A stretch of DNA of 64,000 nt from Rhineura floridana (lineage: Eukaryota > Chordata > Lepidosauria > Squamata > Rhineuridae), in NCBI RefSeq assembly GCF_030035675.1, contig NC_084493.1, positions 25,426,203 through 25,490,202 of the forward strand. The letters are read 5' to 3'. The position numbers and the translations under genes are program-made. A model generated the notes under the pieces. It searched no databases. It was not told where the DNA came from and saw nothing but the letters and a program-made list of their open reading frames with translations. Shown one piece after another: positions 11,201 to 23,200 of the stretch (positions are counted from its first letter, which is position 1; the number at the start of each line of letters is the position of its first letter).

Positions 11201-14200
11201 TTCTATCAAACTTTAAAAAGCAGGGAAATTGGGCAGCTTTAGTGAATGCACCAGGGGAGCAGGAGACCTGGCCTCCTCTCTGAGATATTGTACTGCCCTA
11301 CAAAGTTGTTAAAATGCAAACACAATTTGGGTTGGCCTTTCACAGTCCAATCCACTTCCTGTGTAGCTTGGAAGAATTTCAATCCTGTGCAATCATGGTT
11401 AGGACCATGGGGGAGGGGAGAGGGGAGAGAAAGGAGGAGGGGATTGGAAGGGGAGGGGAGGGGCAAAGGAAGAGAGAGGGAAGGGGCAAAAGGGAGGTGA
11501 TGGGTGGGAGGAGAAGGTGAGGGTAGGTTTGATCATTTGCATGCTTATTAAGTTCAATGGGATTTACTCCTGTGCAATCAGGCTTAAGATAGGTGAAACT
11601 GACCTGGGGGAGGGGCAGGGAGGGGGGAAGAGGGAGGGAGGGGAGGAGGAGGGCAGAAAGGGAAAGGGGAGAAAGGGGGAGGAGATTGGGTGGGTGGGCA
11701 CTGGGCAGAGGGGAAGCCCCTTTCCTTTCCAAAAGGAAAACACTGACCAGTATCATTGTTTTTCAGCGTTCTCCCCACCTTTTTATTCTACAGCAGGCAC
11801 ATGGAGTCCCCCCACCCAAATTTAAACCAAAGCTGCCACTGGCTACACCCATACCAGACTTTTATTTCAGTTTAGACTGTCATGGCTTCTCCCAAAGAAT
11901 CCTGGGAAGTGTAGTTAGTAAAGGGTGCTGAGAGTTGCTAGGAGAGGCCCTGTGCCCCTCATAGAGCTTCAATCAGAGTGGCTGACTGTTAAACCCCTCT
12001 GGCCACTGGAGCTCTATCAGGGGAATAGGAGTCTCCTCTCAACACCCTTCACAAACTACACTTCCCAGGATTCTTTGGGGAAGCCATGACTATCTAAAGT
12101 GAAATAAAGGCAGAGCTTGGAAGATTACTTTTAAAAAGGAATAAATTACAATTACTATTACATGGCCCCCCCCAAAAATAAATTACCATTGTTCTGAAAT
12201 GAATTGATTACTTTACCATTACTCAAAAGTAATCACTAGAATTACACTTAAGTTACTTAAAAAAAACTAGAGTGCCAGAAGGTGCTGGCTTTGGCTGCTG
12301 CACACTAAGTCACATAAAACAACATTAAAAATAAACAAACACACAGAGAGGTAGTAGAATAATTCTTTTTATCCATAAGATAGCAGTGGTGGTCTCTCTG
12401 CTGGTAAGGGAGGCGGGGAGGGAGGCAGAGGCCACTACTCACATCTTTGCACATCAAACCAAGTGCAACCCCCCTCTCACTCAGCCAGCAAGCATAATCT
12501 CTCTCACTTAACCCCTTCCCAGACCCTGGCCTGCCACCAACAAAGGGACACTCACTCAAGAAAACATTTTCCCCTGAGATGCAAAAAAGTTAAAACACTG
12601 CAAATGCAGCAAAGTAGCCAGGGAAGCCAGCCAACACACACACACAGAGTCATCTTTCAACTCCACTCTGCTGCCGCCTCTTTCTCCTCCTTTATCCATG
12701 TTCTTGCCTTCTGGCTCCTTTCTCCCACCATTCCATTCTTCACCATCACCATCCATTTTTTAAGACAATTGTTTTCTCTACTTCATCCCCATCGCACTCT
12801 CCGTCTCCTCATTTGTTGCCTCCTACCCACCCACAGAACACAAGGGAAGAGCGATGGTGCACAGAAGATCAGTTTGAGGCACATGATTTTCATCCACAAA
12901 TCAGAGGAGCAGAAGACTTCCCCTGATCTCCCCCCCCAAGTAATGCCCAATGCTGGAAACATTACAATTACAATTACAAAAGTAGTAAAATTACTCCTAG
13001 TCCTATTGCAATCAAAATGTAAAGGAATTACCCACTTGTTCCTCAAAAAAATAATAAATTAGAAGTAATTAGTTTTTTGTAACTAATTTCTTCCAAGCTT
13101 TGAATAAAGGTCTGGCATGGGTGTTGGCCCCTGATTAGCCAAGCCAGGCAGCTGTGAGTCTGGCTTTTAAAACACTGACAGTTGGTTCTTACTGAGCATG
13201 CCTGGGCTTATCATTGACTTTAATGTTAAATTTCTTAAATTAATTAAAAACCGGCCAGGCATTTTTTTAATTTTTAAACTGCAGAAGATGAAGATCAGAG
13301 TATGGGGCAAGGTCAGATTACAGGTACTCTGTGAACATGGCTGATTTTTAATTAATTTCAACCAATTATGAGAACTCTGACAGAAAAAAGTCCAAAAGGG
13401 GTCTGGTTTTTTTTCTCTCTTTTTACACTTCGAACTCTCGATTATCTCTGACTGTTTTGTGTATCGCCATGAAAATTGAGAGGGTTGTTAAGCAAGCATT
13501 TCTGAGTTCAGGACTATAAGTTTTGTAAGGTTTTGTTTTGAAATGAGCTTATGGGAAGCATCAGAATGGCATGTTTTCAATTTAACATTGCGGAATGCAA
13601 AAAAATCCCTGCTGGCTATAGTATACAGCCACTCTTGTGGCTGTATAATGTTGTCTTTTACTGTATTACAATTTGAATCCCATGGTATTCCAGTTTTAAT
13701 ACAATAAAACACAATATATATTTAACAAAAGAAGCAATGAACATACAATTAAAAATCATACAGCATCTAGCACACTGCATTACAAGTGCAATGACAGGCT
13801 GAAAGATCATTAAGCAATCAGCAATTTTCAAGAGGTCCCTGGGGAAAATAAACCTTGTGAACCACTGCAGTATGTGACAGCCATGAGAAAGGCGAGGTTT
13901 CTGCACTCACACATCTTTCCCCATCCTCCATCCAGGCAGGCAAGAGGCACATTCCAGCCAGGCAATAGTCCTTGTAGAGCAGCCTGATGGAGCAGCCTGA
14001 TGGGGAATGTGGCTTCAGAGGCAGCATGGTCTGGGGAGAGTCCCGAGGGCTGCACAGAGAGGCCTTGAGAGCAGCATTTGGCAGCCTGGCCTCAGGTTTC
14101 CCACCCCTGTTGTAGACTCTGTTACAAAGGGGGGCTCATGTTCAGAGCTTGGAAAAGTTATTTTTTTGAACTACAACTCCTACCAGCCCAATCCAGTGGC

Positions 14201-17200
14201 CATGCTGGCTGGGGCTGATGGGAGTTGTAGTTCAAAAAAGGAACTTTTCCAAGCTCTGCTCATGTTGTGCTGTGTGTAATTTGTGTGCTTAATTTCGTTT
14301 AAAGCAACACCACAGCAAGCAGAGTAACAGCAGATGTTGAAATGCGAATGTGCCAGCGTTTGCCTAAGAAAGCAGGCTTTTAACCTGCATCAGCATCACT
14401 GAGACTGGAGACTTAGTAAAATAAGAAAAGCTACTTTATTTATAGAAATACATAGTAGATAGAAAGGCAAACCTAGTTCTAACTAACTAACTAAGTTGGA
14501 GGCATAACGCCCAGGTGTAGGGGTTAGCCTCATGGCTTGGAGAGAGAGAGACAAAGGGATGTCTCCTCTCTCCCGGACAGTCAGAGGACAAAGAAGTGGA
14601 AAGGGCAGAAGGAGGAGGGGCAGGTAAGCTTCCCTAAAGGCATCACAGTCTAGTGACAGAAGGAAGTCAATCAGAGCATTCCAGGTAAAGGTAAACAAGC
14701 CTATCCATCTGGAGGACCCTAGCTCTATCTCCCTTCTGGAGCACAAGCAAAAGAACAAAACAGGAGTTGCTCTTGCCCCACTTCCAACAGCTCAGACCCT
14801 CACACATACTAATGGTATGAATGAAGGGTCCATGCAACATAGACTGGTCCCCATGCTGCTCACACAACCCTTCTGGCTGTTTAGCCAGTGTGAAAAAGGA
14901 ATCGATGTGCATACCAGTGCACTCAATGTGCATGCTTTATGTACGAACAGGCCACCAGTGGGGTGTGTGGCTGATGGTGCAACTGGCAGAAAGGAGCAAG
15001 GCCAGCCTGAGCATCCCTGTGGCTCCCTCAAGCATGCTTTTAACATGAGAACTTAAGAGGAGCCTGCTGGTTCAGGCCAATGGCCCATCTAGTCTATCAT
15101 CCTGTTCTCACAGTGGCCAACCAGATACCTATGGGAAGTATGCAAGCATGACCTGAGAGCAAGAGCACGCTCCCCTCCTGCGGTTTCTAGCAACTGGTAT
15201 TCAGAGGGACCCTGCCTCCAACAGTGGAGGGAGAACAAAGCCACCAGGGTGGTGGTGGTGATGATGATGATGATTCTAACCCGCCCTTTACCAGCAGATC
15301 CCGGGGTGGGTTATATTACTTTAAAATTCAGTGTTAAAAACAAAACAATTACAGTCACAGGAATAAGGTGGGTCCTGAAAGCATACACCTCAAGTGCCAA
15401 AGGCCAGGGTAAAGAGATGTGTCTTTAGCATTCTCCAGAGACTGTACAATGAAGCTGCCAGAAGCATGTATGTGAGGCGGGAATTCCATAACTTAGGGGC
15501 CACCACAGAGAATGCCCTATCCCAGGCCAACATCTCCCAAACTTCTGAAGGTGACGGAATTACCAAGAAGACCCTCTCTGCTGATCTTAACACCCATTAG
15601 TATCCATTGATAACCTTATTATCCACCCTCTTTTAACATGTGATAGGGCTAAACTGACCCCTTCTGTCATTCAGATGACCATATGGAGGTCAGGAGTCCC
15701 CTCCATGCATTCACTGAGCTTCTGAGAAATGCTTTTGTCAAAATCTTATCCAAAGTCCAGACATATGTGACCCTCTTGCAGAGGCTGAGAAGATCCCCTG
15801 CATTTTGAAGGAATGTTCTGACAGTGATATTGTTTCTTTTACTCTGCTAGGAGTGGAGAGGACTGGCGTCATGATCGCCTGGCCCTGAACAAGGAAGTGT
15901 TGTCCCTCAAAATGACAGATAACTTTGTGCCCCTCCTGAACGAGGTGGGAGAAGATTTTGTCCGGAGAGTACAAATGCAGATCCAAAAGAGCGGGCAGGG
16001 AAGATGGACGGCTGACCTGAGCAACGAGCTCTTCCGTTTCGCCCTTGAGTGTGAGTGGGTAAGGGGATGTGGAGCCTGTTTTAGCATTGTGGTGGGACAG
16101 AATGGGTGAGCTTGGTAGAAGAGAAAGAGATAAATACCTGCCAGGCTCCATCTATTTTCATGAGCCATCTGTACTTCTTGGAAAAAGGCAATGTTCCTAA
16201 ATCCCAGTCTGTAATGACTTTGTCAGAACTCCGCCAAGGACTTTCCAAATCTAGAGCAACTTGCGCTGACCTTCAGAGATAAATTTTGTCATCAAGGTGG
16301 CCTTTTTTTGACCACAGATTCAGAGCACGTGATGTCCTTTGGATTTGCTTGTTCGTCTGTAATTGTTCTGCCGAGAAGAAATGACACAATCTCTCCAACA
16401 GAAGCCGGGGAATGGAAGGCTGCAATCCTGAGCACATTGACTAGGGGGTGGGGAACCTTTCTTCAGCTCAAGGGCCACATCCCTTCTGGGCAAGCTACCA
16501 GGGGCTACATGCCAGTGCTGGGTGGAGCCAGAGGAAGAAGTGGGTGGAGCAATGAATGTACATTATACTTTTGTACAGTAGACTAGCTTCTACACACACT
16601 CATTTCTATTCTCCATCGGGGCAAGCAAGAAGCTTTATCAGAGGACACATCCCAGCGAGGCATACACACTCCAGGAGGGTATGAAGCAAGGCAGGTGAAG
16701 GGTCTGGCCTGAGGACAGAAGGGGTGAGTGGAGAGGGTGTGTGGCCTGGGGAGAGAGTGAGTGAGTAGAGAGGGGGTCTGGCCTGAGGAGAGAAGGGGTG
16801 AGTGGAGACAGGGTCTGACCTGAGGAGACAAGGGGTGAATGGAGAGGGGGTGTAGCCTGAGGAGAGAAGGGGTGAGTGGAGACAGGGTCTGGCCTGAGGA
16901 GAGAAGGGGAGGGTGGAGAGGGGGTGTGGCCTGAGGAGAGAAGGGGTGAGTGGAGAGCGGGTCTGACCTGAGGAGAGAAGGGAAGGGTGGAGAGGGAGTG
17001 TGGCCTGGGGAGAGAAGGGGAGGGTGGAGAGGGTGTGTGGCCTAGGGAGAGCCCCAAGGGCCAGACCCAGAGGCTTAGAAAGCCATATTTGGCCCCTGGG
17101 GCCAAGGTTCTCCACCCATGTATTATGGTGGTGTTTTAAGGGACTTTGCAGGGGAAATGGCCACCAGGCAGGGATCCGGAGAAGGAGCTTTGTGGGCAGC

Positions 17201-20200
17201 AGTGAGTTTCAGCTTCCCCCAATTTCCAATACCCCCTTCCTGAATTTTGTCAACAGATTTTGCCCCCCCCTTTCACTTTCCCTGTGGCCAACCTTTGATC
17301 CAAAATTTCTCACTTGAGGACATTCAGATCAGCACTAACCTTAAAGCTTGGCATAAGTACCACATTTCACCATCGTGATGTTGTGGAAGATTGGGACAGA
17401 ATGAGGAATGGAAGGATTTGTCAATTGTGGTTCTCTCCGTTTCTCATTTTTCCAATCTTAAAATCAGTTCTGCAGCAATTTACCATTTCAGGAAGTCCTT
17501 GTGAAAATTCTTCAGCATTTTTGTGAGAATTTAGCCTAAGAAACACATTTTTGTATGCAGTTTTGGCTCATGAGCACATTTTTGCAAGTAAGTTTTTCTA
17601 ATATAATGCATTTTTGTATGTTACTTTCGCTAATATTATCATTTTTATTCACACTTTCCTGTACTATACACATTTTTGTAAACACTGGTTGGTTGGAGAA
17701 CTGCATTGCAACATTTGGATAAGTACGAATTTCAGAGGATGGCTGTTTTGGTTTGCATATTGTTTTGGAAAGTGTGGATTTGATTGATGCAGCTTTAAAT
17801 GAGAACTGAATTTAATTTCTCCCCATTCCTAGATAGAACTGGTTAAATTAGAGAAATTTTAGATAATTTGGAAGTCAGGCTCAGACTTTTCATTCACCTG
17901 GGCTGCAACCTTCCATCCTGAGGGGCAAATGTGCATGCTGGCTGACTTTTGTATCTCCTCCTCACCCAATATCCTGAAGTAGGTCATAATTTTACTTTAT
18001 TTTTTTTTTAAAAAAAATCTTTATTAATTTTGTAAAAAAGACAAGGCTACAAATCATAATTAACAAACATGTAAGAAAGATCTCCAGAATGGTAAGTAAA
18101 AATTAAGAAGATATTAAACAGAAGTAGTAGTGTTAATCTGATTATTCTGACTCTATTCACAGGTTCCACAGTCGGCAGCTTAGACTTCCCAAGTTACCAT
18201 TGGCTGAACTTTGATGACAGGTCTTTTTCCTGTTAAGGGTTCCATAAACTCACATACTTTGCTGGTGTATTTGGGACCTCTGCACCTTCATTTATATATT
18301 TAATAAAGTCAAACCAGACTGGATAAAAAGTGTCATTTCTTGCTATCCCTCTGTGCAAATGATTCCCAGGATTCTTTGGGGGAAGCCATGACTGTTAAAA
18401 TGGTATAATAGTGCTTTAAATGTATAGTATAGATGGGGCCTATGTTTGAAAACACTGAAAACCTGCATTGTGACTGCACCAAGCCTTTGGAAATCAATGC
18501 AAGTGGAAGTGCTTACAATTTGATCCTTTCCACTGCACAAAAGATGGGACAAACAGAGGGCTGATGTTTCTGGCCAGCATGCACATTCGCTTTCTCCTTC
18601 TGTCCTTTCCCACAGCGGTTTGCAATGTCCTGTACGGCACACGCCTAGGACTCCTGCAGGATTTCATTGACCCTGAATGCCAGCAGTTCATAGATGCTGT
18701 GACAATGATGTTCCACAGTACCTCACCAATGCTGTACATCCCACCAAGCCTTCTGCGCAGGATCAACTCCAAGACATGGCAGGACCATGTGAAGGCATGG
18801 GACATCATCTTCCAGCATGGTGAGTGCACTCATGGGCAGCTCTCACATTAGTGATTTGGTACCAAATTTCCCATTAATTTGCTTATTTACTGTCGTTGTG
18901 GGTAGGATTTTTAGGTAGTGATTTTCTGTGGTTATTTTGGGGAAAAAATCCAGGTCTAATATATTGATGCTGATATCGATATTTTTATTGAAATTTGCTT
19001 TTAAAATTGATATTTCCTTTTAAAATATTTTTTTCCTGAGAGGAACAAAACCCAGATTGGTAAAAGCAGCAGTTTGTGGACAATGAATGAACTTGAATTG
19101 ATAACAGCCTATTAAATCAACAGAATGCTTTTGAACTGGTACTGGCCAATAGATCTTATCCCTAGCTCACACATAGTATAAGGTTGGAGAACCTTTTTTC
19201 AGTCTGAGGGCCACATCCCTATCTGGGCAACCTTCTGGGGGCCACATGCCAGTGGTGGGTGGGGCCAGAGGCAGAAGTGGGCAGAAGAACAAATGCAAAT
19301 GCTATTTTTGTGCAGTAGCTAGTTCCTATACACCCTTACATCCCATTCTATCCTCCACTAAAGTAAACAAGAAGCATGATCAGACTTTAAGAACATATTC
19401 CAGCCAGACAAGGCAAGTGCAAAGCAAGAATGGTGAGAGTTGTGGCTCGGGAGGTTGTGTGGCAAGGACCAAATAGAGAGGCCTGTAGGGCTGCATTTGA
19501 CTACCCCAGCCTGAGGTTCCCAGTTTCTGCACTAACCCATGATCTATTTTAACAATGGTTTGTTCAGCAAACCATGAGCCATCTCCCAGATGAGCAAACA
19601 AGCCATGGCTTGTTTCTCTAAAGCTTGGCTTGTTTTCCATCTGCTCTTGCTTCTATAGCTTGGCAAATGACTGGTAAAACAAACCATGGTTAAGCAAGGT
19701 TGTTGGGTAGGGACTTTTTTTAACCGATCTAGAGGAGATTAGTAATGGGGAGGGTGAAAGGTGCATGTGTAGTTCCTGCGCAGGGTGAGAGCCTGTGCAG
19801 TGAACTGAATGATAGGAGAAAGTCATCAGATGACTTCAGAGTGAGAGTCTGCAACTGGCAGAAGGCTGGCCCTCCCTGGGTGTGAGACGGGGGGAGTAGA
19901 TGTGTCTTGTGTGAAGATATTGAGTGGGTCTGGTTGTTCGCAATTTTCTCAGATAGGTTTTGTTGGTGGGCTCTTCATATCATATCCATATCAGGTGCTT
20001 AAAAGAAGTCTTGGAAAGGAGGGACATGGATAACATCACCCCAGTTTCAGTGATCATGGGTAGAGGGAGGTATAGCCATGGGGAGGTGTAGCTATGGGGA
20101 GGTGATGGGCTACCGTAGAAGATGAGAGCAATGCTATCTATGCCTTGTTCCTCACACCCACTCCTCTCCTGGATGGGATCCTCGTTGCTCATCTGCTGTG

Positions 20201-23200
20201 CCCACTTGCCTGTGTGTGCTGTTGTGTAACACCAGATTGGTACACAGTAAGACCACTCTCATCCATGGTTTGATCATGGATGATGGTGCCAATTTGGTGT
20301 GCATTACCAAAACCTGGGTGGGTGAGCTGGGAGGAGTTGATCCAACCCAGCTTTGCCCACTGGGATATTCGCTGCAACACCAGCACAGGCTGCATAGATG
20401 GGGGGAGGGGTTGCTGTAGTCCACAGAACTTCCATCTCTGTCACCAGGAAACCACTGCATTTTGGAGCTGGTGTGAGGGCCCACAGCTGGTGTCAGGCCA
20501 AGGAGACAGTAAACTGCTGCTGGCATACCATCTGTCCTGCTGCCTAGCAGCTTCTCTGACTGAGCTGGTGGAGGCCATCTCGGCTGTGGTATTGGAGGAG
20601 CCCAGAACAATACTCCTGAGTGATTTCAATGTCCATGTTGAGGCTGCCTCTAGTCTTCTGGCTCGGGACTTCATGGCCTCCATGAAGACCATGAGGCAGT
20701 CTCAAGTTGTCACTGGTCCGACACACAGGGCAGGGCACACCCTCATCTTGGTTTTTGCTCCAGATGGAGGAAGGGGTGGTCTGGAGATAGCAGGGGTGGA
20801 TGTCACCCCATTGTCATGGTCAGACCACTTTCTGGAGAAGTTTATACTTATGGCTCCAATCCTCACCTGCAGGGGTGGTAGGCAGATTAAGATGGTCTGT
20901 CCCCAGAGACTAATGGAATCTATAGGATTCCTGAATGCCCTTGGGAGTTCCCAGTAGACACAGCAGGTTACTTTGTTGAAGCCCTTGTCATGCTGTGGAA
21001 CAATGAGACGCGTCAGAATCTTAATACGGTTGCCCCTTAGTACCCTCTCCAGCATTGTGAGCCCGATTTACACCTTTGAACACCAGTGAACTAAGGGCAA
21101 TGAAACAGGCTGGATGACAGTTAGAGCACAAGCGGTGAAAGATGTGCTGTGAGGCTCATGGAGTGCGAGTAAAACATCATAACCTTGATGGCGAGGGTGG
21201 CAAAGAAGGCCCACTTCTCTGCCTCCATCACATCCTCAAGTGGCCATCCAGTGGAACTTTTTTGTATTGTCAGGGGTCTGTTGACATCAGCTGCAGGAAA
21301 TGGAGTTTTAGACCCTTTGGAGGCCCATTGTGAATTGTTTGCAAGGCATTTTGAGGGTAAAGTTGCTCGCCTCTGTAGCAGTCTTGATGCCCCCTTCACA
21401 TCTACTGTAATCCCCAGTGAGATGTCCAGTGCAACATCTGCTGCAACTTCTTGGGATCAGTTTCAGTTGATGCGGCCTGTCGACATGGACAAGGTGCTTG
21501 TGACGATGCAACCTGCAATGTGTCCTCTTAACCCTTGTCCTTCTTAGCTTATTTAAGCTTGCTGAGATGGTATGACCAAGTGGATCCTGGGTGTGGTCAA
21601 CACTTCTTTGAGGGAGGGAGTGGTCCCAGCCACCCTGAAAGAGGCATTGATCTGACCACTCCTGAAAAAGCCCACCCTGGACCCATTGGTTTGTGACAAT
21701 TACCACCCAGTCACAAATACCCCCTTTTTAGGGAAGGTGATTGAGAGGGTTGTGGCACAGCAATTGCAAGTACTCTTGGATGAAACAGATTATCTTGACC
21801 CATTCCAATCTGGGTTCAGGCCTAGTTATGTGACTGAATTGGCCTTGGTCGCCCTGATGGATGGCCTTCATTAGGAGAAGGACAGGGGGAATGTGACCTT
21901 GTTATTCTTACTTGATCTCTTGGCAATTTTTGATACTATTGACCAAGGTATCCTTCTGAGCCGACTTAGTGAGATGGGTATCGGAGGTACTGTTTTACTG
22001 TGGTTCTGGTGCTAACTTCAGGGTTGTTTTGCCTGGGGCATTCAGGAATCTTGAACAAGCCTTTTAAGTGAAGATCTTATCCCAGTCTGTGTCTGTGTTG
22101 GAATTGCTTTTTAAGATGTTTTTAAAGCTTTTTTAAAATATATTTTTAAAGCTGTCTTGTTTTAATATATTTTAACATCTGTTTTTTAAAGATTTTACAG
22201 TGTTTTTAGTGTTTTGTTTGTTGCCCTGGGCTCCTTCTGGGAGGAAGGGCGGGATATAAACAAACAAACAAACCAAAGTTAAAACAATCCATGGTTTGTA
22301 AGCCAACAAACAAACCATATATTCATATCATGGTTTGCTGCCAGAAAACAAACTATGGTTAGCCTGCTGGGCTGGGTTAAAACATTTAAAGAAACTGAAC
22401 TTTGGCTAAAAAAGCCATGGCTTAATGTTATGTGAGAATGGCTGACCATTTAACAATGGACTGACCGCATCTGGCATATTGCAGTGGCTGAGAAACTGAT
22501 TTTTGAATTGAGACTGACAAAGTGAAAATCATCAACATTGGACTATTTGTGGTATGGAATATGTTTCTGCTGTATATTGGAGATCACAGACCCACAACAG
22601 GAATGAGGGGGCATTCCTCAGGCTCTGGGACAAGGACCAGAGTGGACAAAGAGGTATATTGAGTGGAATTGCTTAAAAACCAGAAAAACCTCCTTCTTAC
22701 ACTAGGCTGAGAGAGGCAATATGGTGTAGTGGTTAGAGTGTTGGACTAGGACCTGGGAAACCAGGGTTCAAAACCCCACTCAGCTATGAAGCTCACTGGG
22801 TGACCTTGGGCCAGTCACTGCCTCTCAGCCTAACCTACCTCACAGGGTTGTTGTGGGGATTAAATAATGAGGGGGAGAACCATGTATGCCATCTTGAGCT
22901 CCTTGGGGAAAAGATGGGGTATAAATGCAATGAATGAATAAATAAAATAAATAGGTTTACAGGAATGTGCTGATGCTGTATACTTTATTTGTGCTAAGCT
23001 ATGTTGCTATGAGCAATACCATCCTACCATTTTATTTTGTTTTTTTTTTCCTGGGGGTGGGAGGGTTAGAATGGATATGACACAATTGTTCTTCCTGGGG
23101 AATCCTTTGGTGTTTTTTTTTTGGTAACTTCTTTCTTGAAATAGTTGGTAAAAATGATATGTGTAAAGCAGAGCATTGCCTGTGTGGTCCTGCTTATCTC

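Noticed and set aside
11239-11931. Overlapping Gly/Arg-rich and Pro/Ser-rich frames on both strands
   Set aside because: They come from the purine-rich tracts at 11408-11520 and 11605-11700, with no exon signals.
12463-13062. 199-codon open frame on the + strand
   Set aside because: It lies wholly inside a family D transposon, is not conserved in the second copy at 60931-61969, and has low-complexity Ser/His/Thr-rich composition.
16606-17115. Pro/Ser-rich repeat 'proteins' of about 155-170 codons on the - strand
   Set aside because: They are read-through of the 37-bp minisatellite, open in more than one frame because of base bias, without splice sites or promoter.
20280-20957. 225-codon open frame on the + strand
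   Set aside because: The frame mixes endonuclease-like pieces of a decayed CR1 with shifted sequence. It is LINE remnant, not a host gene.
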